From: Mesorhabditis belari
Lineage: Eukaryota; Nematoda; Chromadorea; Rhabditida; Rhabditidae
NCBI GenBank assembly: GCA_958450365.1
Contig: CAUEEP010000758.1
Span: 381,565 to 445,564, forward strand
DNA: 64,000 bases
Reading direction: 5' to 3'
The notes below the pieces were generated by a model. That model was not told the origin of the DNA. It searched no databases and saw only the letters and a list, made by a program, of their open reading frames with translations. Positions 1-10,764 of this stretch are shown here, piece by piece. How positions within the stretch are numbered: position 1 is the first letter of the stretch; every line of letters starts with the position of its first letter. Both the position numbers and the translations under genes were made by a program.

Positions 1-1677
1 TAGTTGTAGTTGTGCGCTCGCGATGTCCACCCGATGAACAGCCACTGCTCGAAAGTTGGGTCTCGGTGAAACGGGGACGATCCTCGGGAGGCTTGACGAC
101 TTTTATCATCTCCAGTCCACGATAGAAGCTGCCGCACAACATTGGCTGATGGTCCTTGAATTTATGAGACTCATCCCAGCAGTCATTGCAAAAGTATCTA
201 AAATAGTCGTTATAGGAAGTTCGAAAGTTTACAGCCAAGTCAACGTTACAGATTGTTTATATTATAAGTACCATCAACGCTTCAGAATAACTTACTTGAG
301 ACAGGGAAGCTCAGCACAGAATTTGCTTCCGGACTTTGTTCTACATCTGTCGCAGTAGAATTCGTCCGAGAGGTATGGCTTAATTTCAATCTCCTTGTTC
401 GAGCCGGGCACATCGATTGTCAACAGACGTCGAGCCAGTGAAATAACGTAAGCTTCACGCGACGCAAAAACGACTCGAGCGGTACCCTGAAGAGATGATT
501 AGAAGTTACCAGATGAACCAAACTTACTTTAGGATAATTGGTGAACCGATCGGTTTCAATTTCCACAATGGCGACATTTCCAATTTTGTTCATCAATGTT
601 TTAGCCAATTGTTCTAAAACGTAAAGTTTTAAAAAGCTACAATGGTTTTTGACCTGCAGTTACGATCCGAGGCACTCCACCAATAAAAGTCGTGAAGCGT
701 TCCAAGCTTGTGAAACTCTCGCTGCTAATTGCGGTATTGTTCCAAAACTTTTTCTTGCAAATCCATGGGCGAATTTGAACCTAAATCCGAACTGTACTCA
801 TCTTAAAAAGGAAAACAAAACCTTTTTTTCGATTGAGTCAGCTTTGATAAGCATCATCTCTCCGTTTGGTGAAGGTTGACAGCTGTAGAGCAGTCCGTGG
901 ACGCTTTCTTCTTTTTCAAAGATCGCAAAAGCAAAACCATTGTTTGGTGCAAAGTTATCTTCTTCCCGATTTGGCCAATCCACCTCAACTGGACCAAACT
1001 TGCTGAGTGCTTCGGTGAGCATAGCTAAAAGGTAACGTTTTAGCTTTCCTGAATAAAGCTCCAACCTGCTGAAATACAATAGTTTGATTCGTTCCGCGGG
1101 AGTCCACCAATGAAGATTTTTCTTGAATACGTTCCCAGAGGAGTTAGTTGGTTGAGCGTCACTAGAAAGAAAAGTTTCCTGTTTCCAACACGTTTACAAG
1201 ATCAATTTTGGCAATTCACCTTTCCTAATTGCAAATAGAAACTCACTTCTCTCCACGTCTTTCCCGAAAGTCGCGGCAGTGTCATTCGTGTAATAACTTT
1301 GTCGTTGCATGGCGCTCGCGCGAAAACTCGCGGCGTTCAGCATATGTCCCAAGTTCAAACTTTCGCAATTTATCCAAGTAGAGAAAATCGTTGGAGCCCA
1401 ACCTGAATAGAATATAAATTTCGTCTCATGTTCCACTTAAAGACGAGCTTATAAGACTAGCTAATTCAGACGTAATCAGACTGTTTTGCACTGGTAACGA
1501 GTAAAAAGTATCTATAGCAGTTAAAAGTCCAATCCCTTCATCTGTAGCTTTCTTGCCTTGCAATCTAAAAATACGACAAAAACTTACAAGGATTGTACAT
1601 TGAGTAGAACGGATATTTCTTCACCAGTTCTCGATATTCCTCACTATCCATTGCATCCGCTTCCGACTTGACGACAC
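1..1677 (-). CDS. CPEB-family cytoplasmic polyadenylation element-binding protein, 3' part (partial)
   Basis: This is a cytoplasmic translational regulator that binds 3'-UTR polyadenylation elements. Read on the minus strand, exons splice to RRM1 (RNP2 IFIGGLPRN, then FGPVEVDWP, GFAFAIFEKEESV and VQIRPW), RRM2 (TFIGGVPRIVTAEQLAKTL, NYPKGTARVVFASREAYV) and the C-terminal zinc-binding ZZ region (FYCDRCRTKSGSKFCAELPC, LKYFCNDCWDESHKF). Clear exons are 1..197, 296..486, 528 to about 617, about 650..780, and 822 to about 1032; further exons reach an acceptor at 1678. The order YSRK-IFIGGLP-VDWP-VQIRPW resembles the CPEB2-4 branch. The reading frame is still open at position 1, so the C-terminus lies outside the window. 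The N-terminal part (about 1250-1677) is less certain: one intron there (near 1585) could be as short as 23 bp or use a weak donor. The true start was not found and may lie beyond the palindrome at 1.7-2.3 kb. Confidence 0.88.
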
Positions 1678-1699
1678 CTAGAAGAAATGTGTCTGGTTC

Positions 1700-2310
1700 T
1701 ACGCCGGTTGGGAGGCGGAGGGCAATTTTTTTTCTTCAACACCCCTTTTCTGAGGTAGTTTTATGCGTAGCTTCCAAAAAACACAACGAGAGCTTGAGAA
1801 AAGGCGTTTTAAGCAAAGTTTCGGGCCCTCCAAAGTGCGCACTCATACAGTGTGGTGAGAGCGATCCACATAGGAGGTCATACATACAAAAACACTTTTT
1901 GAAGCGAATAACTTCTTCTGGCATAATTTAACCTAGTGATTACGTTTCTGATCAAATTGGAGCAAAAGAAAAATAATTTTTTCCAAACTTTTGACAATGT
2001 GTCAGGTCAAAATCTCAAAAAAAAACATTTTTCAACTTTTTTTGCCTCTACCAGTCAATTTATGTTAGAAAGTGAATATTTAATGGTTTAAAATGGTTTT
2101 CGCACTAGTTTTTGACCTTGAACGTGCCCAATAGTCGATAGCTTGAGCTTCATATAGTGAAGCACACTATAGAAGCGCGCACTTTGGAGGCCCGAAATTT
2201 TGCTTAAAACGCATTTTCTCAAACTCTCGTTGTGTTTTTCGGAATCTACGCATAAAAATACCCCAGAAAAAGTGGTTTTGAAGAAAAAGTGAGGTGTTGG
2301 TGCGAAAAAT
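1700..2310. repeat. Imperfect foldback element (long inverted repeat)
   Basis: About 1729-1850 is matched in inverted orientation by about 2160-2285. Both arms carry the block GCGTTTTAAGCAAA followed by a TTTCGGGCC/CTCCAAAGTGCGC segment. The left end, TACGCCGGTTG, also starts the foldback at 6566. No transposase is encoded. It sits between the CPEB gene and the kinase. Confidence 0.75.
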
Positions 2311-2313
2311 GGG

Positions 2314-2522
2314 GGTGGCCACTTTGCGTCAAATTTTTTGCGCAACTTGCGATAAATTTCTTCTAAGTGTGCTAATCTCTAAGATTTGGGTGCCATTTTG
2401 TTGCACTTGTCGAGACCTACAAAATGACACCAAAATCATAAAGATTGGCCGGAAAGTTTTGGAAAGTTGCGGAAAGTTGCGCAAAAAAATTTGGCGCAAA
2501 GTAGCTCAAACGCAAAAATCAA
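2314..2522. repeat. TTGCGCAA-type foldback element
   Basis: The left arm has GGCCACTTTGCGTCAAATTT then TTGCGCAACTT. The right arm has the inverted forms (GCGCAAAAAAATTTGGCGCAA, AAGTAGC). The core carries CAAAATGACACCAAAATCAT. The same family occurs at 36712-36975, where the arms are better preserved. Confidence 0.7.
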
Positions 2523-2755
2523 ATGAAAAATGATGGTGAAATTTGCGCAGACTCTTTACAAGAAAGACGCGCCTCTACAAAAGTCAGAAGTGCGTCGAAT
2601 ACAAAAATTTGCATTTAAAAGGCTTATATAAATCGCAAAGCAGCTTTATTAAAATCATTTCGCCAGTCTCTCTTCCATCACAAGTAGGTTTTTTTGATTT
2701 TTTTTGCACTATTTTCGCGATTTCAGGTTCATTTATTTGTTTACTGCTTACGGTG

Positions 2756-4664
2756 ATGGGCTCAAACTGTCGCGATGACCCACAAATGCCACAGGTGATG
2801 GAGTTTTGAAATTGGGTTAGTACTGGGGAAGCTTTGCAAAACTGGAATCAAAATTTGCAAATAGGAAGCTAATCATTAACTTTAGCAATAACTTTGCTGT
2901 TTATCCTTATCATTTTACCTGCTTCAGGTCGGACAAATCATTGAACCGCACACGACGGAGGTGGGCTCATTTCGCGTTCTTCGTGTCATCTATTCTGGTC
3001 CATTCTCCGATGTTTATCTCCTTGGAAAGGTTAAAAATTTTTATTCTAGAGCTTTCTAGCTTTGTTTTGGAGCCTTTTATTCAGTCTTTTCTTTTCAGAA
3101 AACGAACGTTAACGAGAAATTTGCGATGAAAGTTGAGCGACAAGTTGGCAATATTAGGTGATATTTTTCTGACCTTATATTGCTATACTTTTCATTTACA
3201 GACCTGTGCTGAAGTTGGACGTGTTTGTGCTGCGCGAGATGAACACTCAGACGGGCTTCCCGCGTTTCATCGGTGCCGGTCAAACGCCCTACTACAAGTA
3301 CTGCATCATGGAGTTGTTGGGACCCGATTTATCAAAATTGCGACGATCATTGGATGCGAAAAAGTGAGTAGCGGAAAATTTTCATTCTTAAACTTTGTGT
3401 TTTTAGATTTTCGACGACAACCGCTTTACAAGTGTGCATTCAGACGCTGCAACGACTTGAAACCTTGCACGATCATGGATTACTGTGCAGGTATGCGTTT
3501 AAGCACATGAACACTAGCGTTAAAGACAACTTTTGCGTTAGATAGATAGTTTTGAGTTATTTTGTTGTTTAGAGATGTGAAGGCGCCAAATTTTGCGATT
3601 GGATTAGAGAGCCGAGCGAGCATAATCTACATGCTTGACTTTGGATTTGCTCGGAAATACAAGTATGTGTTTAGGAATGGTTGATTTATGCCGTGTTTTA
3701 AGATGAATGGCTCATCTATAATTATATTTTAGAGACAAAAATGGAGTGCTGATGAAACCTCGACCAGCCGCTGCTTTGATGGGCACTTTCCTTTATGCAC
3801 CGATGGCCTCTCACAAGCGGTAAGCTTCGGAGTAATTATAAAAGTCATCAAATTTCTTTTTAGTGAAGAACAATGTCGACGCGATGATATCGAAAGTTGG
3901 TTTTACATGGCATGCGAGCTCCTGAAAGGTAAATTCTTCTTTACCTAAACCATGCAACCAGTATTTTACAGGCACACTTCCGTGGGCTCATTTGTACGGA
4001 GTGGAAAGGCATCAGTTGATTCTCGAGTGGAAACAATTCATTCGGGGTTCTGGAAGGTTTCTTTTTTGGATTATCTTTGAACCTTGATGCCTCATTTTAG
4101 AAAAGAATTTCTACGAGGATTGCCTCAACAATTTGATCACATTTTGGAGCGAATTGATTCAGTCAGGTGGACTTTTAAGATATTTGGATCATACCGAATG
4201 TTTTTTAAGTTTCTTCGATCGTCCCGATTATCGCTATCTGATCTCCCAGTTGATGTTTGCCGCCGAGCAACTCTCCATCGATTTGAAGGCACCTCTTGAT
4301 TGGCAGGTTAGGAATCTTGAAATTTTACTGACTAAAATCCTTGTAAATTCCAATTATTGACTTTAAAACAAATTTTAGAAAAACAAGCGTCTCGTTCGCA
4401 AGGCACATTGGGTGGGAGAACTCGGCGAGTCGAACATGGCCTCTGATTTGATGAGGGTAAGTGCTTCCAGTGTACAGTTTATGAATATTATTTCAGGAGA
4501 ACAGCGATCTCTCGACGGCTAACGATGTGACGCCAGTTGATGTTGAAACATGGCGAGTTTGGGATTCTTAAAAATTAAATTTCAAGCTTAGTGTTTAGAG
4601 AACAAACCACCAACACTTTAAACCGGGTGATGACTGGATGTGCCAAGATCGACTACGAAAATAA
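2756..4664 (+). CDS. CK1/TTBK-like protein kinase with altered HRD motif
   Basis: This is a predicted protein kinase of the casein-kinase-1/tau-tubulin-kinase type that is greatly expanded in nematodes. The gene starts at ATG 2756 (MGSNCRDDPQMPQ) and has about ten introns of 40-130 bp. Readable motifs are a degenerate glycine loop (YSGPFSDVYLL), the VAIK lysine (FAMKVER), MELLGPDLSKLRR, the catalytic segment LLCRDVKAPNFAIG, the metal-binding MLDFGFARKYK, the activation-loop end GTFLYAPMASHKR, and DDIESWFYMACELLKGTLPWAHL. The catalytic HRD is CRD here, while the Asp, the DFG and the VAIK lysine are kept. Length is about 350 residues. The 3' end is uncertain: reading through stops at 4571, and splicing a donor near 4558 to an acceptor near 4598 stops at 4664. 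It may be active or a divergent pseudokinase; the glycine loop lacks most of its glycines. Confidence 0.85.
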
Positions 4665-5337
4665 CTTTGAGGCTTTCGTGTTGCTTAGTTTCTTTATTTC
4701 GGTGTGTCTGTTTTGTGATTTTAATGCTTGTGGGTTTGGGGTAAACGTTTGGGTGCTATAATAGTCATTCATCTCTATTGAGCCAGAGGGCACTAATTTT
4801 TGCTTTTAGGGTTTTTACTGGCATAGATTCTTAATTTGGTATTTATTTAAGCTTTAGTAACTGTTTTCTAGCTCAAATCAAGCAGTTACTGAGGTTTTAA
4901 GCCTCTTAGTTCGGTCCCACACCTCTAAACCCAATGCAAATAGAGCCACTCTTAAAGGTTCGGAATTGTTGCTCAAACTGACGTAAAAGTTGTTCAGGAT
5001 ATAAATGCTTCCAATGGATTCAGTGCAATTAATTACCCCAGAAAAAATTTTAAAAACTAGTGATAAGTTAAAAGGAACCGGTATTTACAAACTGGCCTTG
5101 CCGAACCTTTGTACATGGATCTACGAATAGCAGTGCTTTCAAAATTTCGGAGCTTTACGATTCCCAGAGTTGGGCTCAGGGAGCTTTATGGTTCGCCAAG
5201 TTGTACTTAACTCTGTTTTACAACGAACTTTGTTCACCGAAATCCAATGGGATGAAAGATTATTTATTGATCGAAATAATCACTTTTTCCGTTAGATCTA
5301 TCCTTTCTTCGATCGATTTCTCGTCTTGACCAACGCC
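4665..5337. other. Intergenic stretch, nothing recognised
   Basis: AT-rich DNA between the 3' end of the kinase and the 3' end of DPH7, so the two genes converge here. I see no tRNA, no clear repeat and no ORF with family resemblance. It probably holds the two 3' UTRs. Confidence 0.5.
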
Positions 5338-8300
5338 TCATTTCATTTGCTTGCCAACTGCCTAAAAATCAATTTTGGCTTTGAGGAGCACTAAATAACT
5401 TACAGTGACTCCTTGCTGTCTTGCAGTAACGCGATAATCGTTGAATGTCACATAAGCGATATACTTCTTATTCATTGTTGCACCATATAAAAGTTGTTTA
5501 CCTGAATGAGCATGAAAGTTATCCGCTATCGAAATATTACCAGAATCGACATCTTGAGAAGTGATTTCTAGCTCGTTTGTCATCGAAGTCCATCCTCCGT
5601 ACATACAAGCGGCTAGCAAATCGTTTTCTCCTTGTTCGATATTCCAGACACCACCGGGAAGCTAAATTATAAGATTAACGTTCAATTCACATTGAACTAG
5701 TACCTTGATTTCTTTGTAAACTTGAGAAAAGTTTCGTGTATCGAATATTCGACAATGTTCATCGTAGGAGCCAGTGTAAATTTTGTCAGTATCTGATTTA
5801 CTAAACCTTTGTATGATTGTTAGCGATAATTTAATGCCAACCTCGGAGCTACAAACGTGACACCACTTTCGAAATGCTTCAACTCGGCAACTTTGCTGTC
5901 AGAACGATAATCCCAAATCTTTAAAAAGGCATCTTCACCGCCTGATGCGTACATTGTGTCATTCAAGAAAGAGCACGTCCACACCTAAGACAAAAAAACT
6001 AAAAAGATCTTCATTAATTTAATGTTTTACCTCACATCCTTCATTTGTGTATGGTAAATGATGAACATCACGTGTTTGAATTAAAGAGCTACTCGCTCGG
6101 TCCAACAGCATCACGTGACCATTGTTATCCGAAGTGAGAAATGATGAGTTAGTAATTGAAACGTCGAGAAGCATTGAATCTAAACAAATATTTGGTAATT
6201 GTCAGTTAAATAAATTGTGATAAACCTGATGCTTTTACACTTGATGTTTGTTGTCGTTGATTGACCGAAAATTGAGCAAGTGTTCCATCAGTTAACGCGG
6301 CGATCAAATCGTCTCCATTGGGCGTAAATTCGAAGCGAAAAACTCCAGCCGATGTAGGCAAACAATCGCTCTAAAGAAAAAAATATATATAAAAGCTTTA
6401 AACCTTAAAAGTTATCAAATTTTCATGAAGTTTGAAGGTTTCTCATACACAACTCTCAGCAAAGAAGTAAATACCTAATTGAAAGAAAGAAACATTCTAG
6501 TTGAATGTTAGAGATGAAATATGGCGTAAAAGTCACAAGCACTTACACTTTTTGGTACTACGCCGGTTGAGGGGGGGTTTCGAAATCTATTTTTTCTGGA
6601 CCAGTTTTTCATGCTGATCTCGAATTTAGTTCGATGGCTTACCGTGATTTGTTTTAGCTTACAAAGACCTTAAGCGTATTTAAGCTTATTAAAGTTTAAG
6701 GACTAAAGAATCTTGTTAAGGCCACAAATCTGAATCGCAACGGAAAATTGGCATTTAACACATTCGCGACGACGCTATATTGGGCGTACAGTCAAGTTAT
6801 CGATAACTGTTTTACTGATAATTTGGTGAAGATTTCAAAGAGAAACTAAACTATTATAGTCATTCGACAGCCCTTAATCTCCTCTCGAGAGAACTAGTAC
6901 AAGGTTGTCGAGAAATTTTTATGAAATACATAGATAATAAAAGTCCTTAACAAGTTGAGTTGACACTAAAAATTAAACCGTCATTGGTACGGTATCGTCG
7001 CGAATGTGTTAAAATGAATGAAACCCTTAAAAATCCATATTTTTTCAAAAATTGTTTTCGATGATAAAAACGCATTTCTTGGACCTGGGATGTCGAAATT
7101 CGAGATCAGCATGAAAAATTGGTCCAGAAAAAAGTAGATTTCGAATTTAGTTTATAGCGGGATTTATATCCAAGCACTTTTTGAATATAAATATTTGCAC
7201 TTGCCGCAGACGGATAATTTTACTATGAAAACCGTTGAATTTGCATTTATGGATCAAATAAAAGCAACAATTCAGAGCTGACTTCTCATATCGTCTCATT
7301 ATATTCTCTTCATGATGACGTCCAGCTCGGGAGGACCCAATCAGAACCCAGGAACCCCGTCCGCCTACTTCACCCCTGGAGGAGCCGCAAAGCCTACTGG
7401 AGCTGGAGGAGCGGTGAGTTTTTCTTATTATTTTTGTTTTTACATTTTCCCCATTGGCCCATTTTGACTTTATTCTTGCCGGTTTTTTTATAAGTTATTT
7501 ATAGAAGTTTTTTCGTTTGTTGGTTTATAGAAGCCAGCTTTTATTCTTGTCCATTGGGATTTTATAAGTTAGCTTGAAATTAAATGGTTTTTTTTTTGCC
7601 CATTGGCACTTAAAACTTAGCGTTACGCACTCATTCAACTTTTTTTAGTTCTCAGCTAATGGTACCGGAGCGCAGTCGGCCTATATTGGAGTCGAAGCGC
7701 AGCCAGCTGCTGGAAATCAATCGGCCTACATCTCCGCCGGAGCCTACAACAACTCGGCCGCAACTGGTGAAGCCCCTCAAGCCGCCCCTATGCCTGCAAC
7801 TGGCTGCACCACACCTGCGCCAATGGATCGGTAACTCGTTTACTTAAATGCATAATTTTCTGGTTCTAGAAGCTTGGGCCCAATGTCGACTCCGGAAGGA
7901 CAAGATCTGACTCCCGGCGCTATTCAATATCAGCGTCATATCGATGCGATTCTTCTCGCAGCAAAGAGAGGTGGAGTTCCGGCCATGGGGCTGTTCGACT
8001 CACCAGCACCAATGGATCGGTAACTCGTTTACTTAAATTCATAATTTTCTGTTTGTAGAAGCCTTTTGGACCCATTATTGACTCCGGAACGAGAAGATTT
8101 GGCTCTCGGCTTGACTCCTCGTCAGTGTCGGGGCAGGAGTCTGTTCGACTCACCAGCACCAACAAAGGGAGGAGGAGCTTCGATGACGGGCGTTGGAGGT
8201 AATAATTGTATTATTCGTTTCGTGAAACTCAAATTTTAGGACCCGCCGTGGTGCCCGGAGGATCGATCATGACAGCTGATGGACACACAGGCGGTGGAGT

Positions 8301-8816
8301 AGGTGCATCCGGTGAAGGTTTGTTCGTGTTTCTCATTTGGTTTTATTTTGTGTTTAGCTTCCAAGATGGTTGAAGCCCCCGTTCCTACAACGGCACCCAG
8401 TGGAGGAGCAGCTACGTCGGCCTACATTGCTGCACCTGGTCAAGCAACGGGAGGTGGCGCACAATCGGCATACTTCGATACGAAATGAACGAATAAAAAA
8501 TTTTTGTCACGGGATAATTTTTTTTCGATTTTGATTTGAAAGCACACTTAATCTTGCCATACAACTGCACACTCACTGTAAGAAAATAACAGAATAACAT
8601 GTTAACACACAAAGAAACCCCAACTAATTAAAATGGAAAAAAGCTGGGCAATGCTCCAGCTGATCGAAAACCTCCCACCTTTTCCAAATTTTCGCTGAAG
8701 AAGTGGAGAGATCCGTTTCGCTCATTTTCCTGGAGTTGATAGGTGGAAACGACCAAAACCTCATCGTGATATCGACAAAAAGCCGGTCGTTTCTCTAGTA
8801 CCACCGAATCGGCCAT
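5338..8816 (-). CDS. dph7: Diphthine methyltransferase (WD-repeat protein DPH7/WDR85)
   Basis: DPH7 removes the methyl ester from methylated diphthine on elongation factor 2, allowing the last step of diphthamide synthesis in the cytosol. Seven exons on the minus strand (8679..8816, 6226..6370, 6031..6179, 5842..5984, 5704..5800, 5404..5661, 5338..5361) total 954 nt, or 317 residues, in one frame. WD blocks are easy to read: VFRFEFTPNGDDLIAALTDG, SFLTSDNNGHVMLLD, VWTCSFLNDTMYASGGEDA, FLKIWDYRSDSKV, and the family hallmark IYTGSYDEHCRIFDTRN followed by LPGGVWNI and LLAACMYGGW. The first exon (MADSVVLEKRP..., VVSTYQL, NGSLHFFSENLEK) fits the N-terminal blade. It follows a TATGTTCAG acceptor-like site, which could be a trans-splice site. 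Intron 1 is about 2.3 kb and contains a foldback element and an opposite-strand gene. CDK2AP lies 424 bp upstream on the same strand, so an operon is possible. Confidence 0.88.
6566..7160. repeat. Foldback element in DPH7 intron 1
   Basis: The outer arms match in inverted orientation (TTTCGAAATCTATTTTTTCT... near 6577 against the reverse near 7100-7147; both contain GATCTCGAATT/AATTCGAGATC and CATGAAAAA-type segments). An inner pair AACACATTCGCGACGA (about 6757) / TCGTCGCGAATGTGTT (about 6998) is also inverted. The left end TACGCCGGTTGAGG resembles the element at 1700. Confidence 0.8.
7312..8488 (+). CDS. Low-complexity Ala/Gly/Pro protein with repeated SAY motifs, nested in DPH7
   Basis: I do not recognise this family. 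Exons start at ATG 7312 (MMTSSSGGPNQNPGTPSAYF) and continue from 7650, about 7871, about 8060, about 8241 and about 8358 to the stop at 8486-8488. The protein is roughly 250 residues with no signal peptide or membrane segment. Five short motifs recur: PSAYF, QSAYI, QSAYI, TSAYI and the C-terminal QSAYFDTK. They are separated by Gly/Ala/Pro-rich spacers such as APGQATGGGA. The middle exons are a tandem duplication with the intron included (see 7812-8165). AATAAA follows the stop at about 8493. The gene lies wholly within the first intron of DPH7 on the opposite strand. It could be a structural, disordered or cuticle-associated protein; none of this can be shown from the sequence. Confidence 0.72.
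7812..8165 (+). repeat. Tandem duplication of an exon together with its intron
   Basis: The block AATGGATCGGTAACTCGTTT plus the short intron and following exon start occurs at about 7821 and again at about 8013. The intron sequence is nearly identical in both (ATAATTTTCTG then a TAGAAGC acceptor). The exons encode related peptides (SLGPMSTPEGQDLTPG versus LLDPLLTPEREDLALG) and both end in GLFDSPAP / SLFDSPAP. Copy 1 has about 45 extra nt. Confidence 0.85.
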
Positions 8817-9240
8817 TCTCTGAACATAAAGCAATTATGTAAATCGTATTATGTAAAGAATCATAAATTGAAAACAAAACGCAAAAACGGTAGCATGCAC
8901 AAGAAACTTTAGTTCGATTTTGTGTGGTTGGCGCTAAAATGAGAAAACTTTATTCCACGATTTTTTATAACAAAATAAAGCTCATTTTTTTAATTCACGT
9001 CAAAACAAATCAGACTGTAGACGGGCTTTATAAAAGCCCAAAGGTTATACTTTCAAAGTGTCCCCCTAAGCATACCAAAGTATAACGAAAGGTTGACAAG
9101 AAGAAAATCACAATTTCATTCTTTGAAAAGGGGAAAGTGTGAAAGTTTTACAAGTTGTACAGCAAAAGGTTTAAAAATGAGAAAAGAGACCACTTGGAAA
9201 TGTTGAAAGCTCTAATACATCTGATTTACCATCAAACCGC
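8817..9240. other. Spacer between CDK2AP and DPH7
   Basis: 424 bp between two minus-strand genes. It contains AATAAAG-like words but no ORF of note. The length suits a nematode operon spacer or two closely spaced independent genes. Confidence 0.4.
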
Positions 9241-9887
9241 TTAACTTTGTTGCTTTGCTCTATCCCGATCGGCTTCCATGATACATTCCCGGGCCAGGAT
9301 TCTGTAATTTATCACTGGTCTAATCAAGCTTTCAAGTCAAAAACGTGCCGGCTATGACCTAGCGACAATGACAGTGCTACACCTTGGTTTGGTGTTAAGA
9401 ATTTAAATTTTCCCTTTACGAATATCATTTCAAAGAGTTGTTCGACATCAACGATGCTTTGGTTTACGATAATAACTTTGTTCACTCACCTAGCGTGCAC
9501 CAAAACACGTTTCAAGCGTTCGGCGCAAATTTTATTCCCTGTATAGGCCGGTCGAATGTCCTGAATCGGTATTTTTTTTAAAAGGAATTTCTATTTCAAA
9601 CGAACCTTGCCCATCTCCTCAATTAGCGCGAGAAGTTGTTGGTATTTGGTGGTCCCTTGCTGAAAGTATTTCTTTACTTTACTTCGAGTTGAACTTACCG
9701 CTGGTCCTGGCACTGAATATTGAGGCAAAGATGCGGCTTGCGGTTGAAGCGATGGAGTGGCAATCGGCATGTCGGCTGTTGCAGCAACAGTGGCCGTAGC
9801 TGCGGTGGCGGTCGGTATTGATGGCGCTTGATTGGTGACCACGGTGCTGGTGCTGGTTGGCAATGTTGGGGGTTTAATTTCAGACAT
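9241..9887 (-). CDS. CDK2-associated protein (CDK2AP1/DOC-1 family)
   Basis: CDK2AP proteins are small nuclear subunits of the NuRD chromatin-remodelling complex and were first described as CDK2 binders. Four exons (9699..9887, 9606..9659, 9490..9560, 9241..9301) total 375 nt, or 124 residues. The N-terminal half is a Thr/Ala/Pro-rich disordered region (MSEIKPPTLPTSTSTVV...). The C-terminal half is the family's conserved domain: GTTKYQQLLALIEEMGK, DIRPAYTGNKICAERLKR, VLVHARILARECIMEADRDR, and end KQQS. The first intron (9660..9698) is 39 bp, a multiple of three, and open in frame, so it could be read through. I treat it as an intron because it has perfect GTAAGT...TTTCAG ends and its removal restores the family spacing. 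Confidence 0.88.
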
Positions 9888-10000
9888 TATTTTTTGACAG
9901 AAATTGTGAAAGGGTAGACTAGCCTAACCGGGTCAACAATGCGCCGGCTACAAATAAGGACAGAGCGCTACTAAAGACGGTGCCCGGGCAGCGGCAATGT

Positions 10001-10764
10001 GAATTGCCGATATTGCTGATGCTGCTGAAACCAGTAAATCCCGAATTCACGTTTTCATTTTCTTGTTTTCATTTTCATATTCGCTCAATTTACATTCAAA
10101 CTTTCAGCTTCACTCACCGAAATGCTCGTCAATCTTCATTTGCAAGATGATTCGCGTGCGCACTCGGCAGCTTTGGCTTCAATTGAGGGATCTCTCCGTT
10201 CATCTGACCTCACTTTTCGCGAAAGGTACATTTTGAAAGTTTATTAGAGCTTAAATCTGTTTATTGGTTAAAAGATGGCGTAGAAAGAACGATAACGGTA
10301 AATTCTTATAGCATTTTGTCTTTAAAATACCTAGAGCCGTACTTTATCAAAATCTAATCGCTACACAGACTCAATCTTATCGTTTAATCGTAAAAAACTG
10401 ATAAACAAGCTGGTTAAACGTGTAACTACCGTAAATTTTCTGATAGAAGCACCCCATATGAGTGTCGCGTAGTCTGAGTTTACTTTCAAACAAACGCTTA
10501 AATCTCGACACTATTACATTTGTTTCTGTGCGCTTAGATATCAAATTAAAGTAGGAAGGGTGGGTGATTTTTTGAGATATAATACATATTTTTAGCATTA
10601 ACCAGTGCTTAAAAAAAGTGATTGAAAAGTGGAAAAAAAGCCGATTTTTCATGGTTTTTCAATCATTTTTTCTAAGCGCTGGTTAATTTTTTTTCTATTG
10701 GAATATATACGATAATCTTCTGCTTTTAGGCCTAAGCCTCGAGGGACTCTTCATGCTTACCGTT
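10001..10764 (+). CDS. Possible small gene with a conserved-looking helical exon (uncertain model)
   Basis: A well-bounded exon at about 10108-10227 (after CTTTCAG, before AGGTACATT) encodes LTEMLVNLHLQDDS, RAHSAALASIEGSL and RSSDLTFRE, a likely amphipathic helical segment. It can be joined in frame to an upstream segment ADIADAAETT at about 10010-10033. The next acceptor near 10730 gives a short basic tail RPKPRGTLHAYR and a stop at 10762-10764. No clear start codon was found. That last exon overlaps the start region of the next gene. I do not recognise a family with confidence; a small coiled-coil subunit is one possibility. It is divergent from CDK2AP. Confidence 0.35.
10405..10700. repeat. 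Degenerate copy of a repeat family also seen at 46.2 and 47.7 kb
   Basis: The segment with TACCGTAAATTTTCTGATAG and then GCGTAGTCTGAGTTTAC, CAAACGCT and TCGACAC is related to 46240-46330 and 47690-47800. It ends in an inverted pair (TTAGCATTAACCAGTGCTTA / TAAGCGCTGGTTAA). Confidence 0.5.

Noticed and set aside
1194..1436. Separate small minus-strand gene at 1194-1436
   Set aside because: The frame joins in phase to the CPEB exons on both sides, so it is part of that gene.
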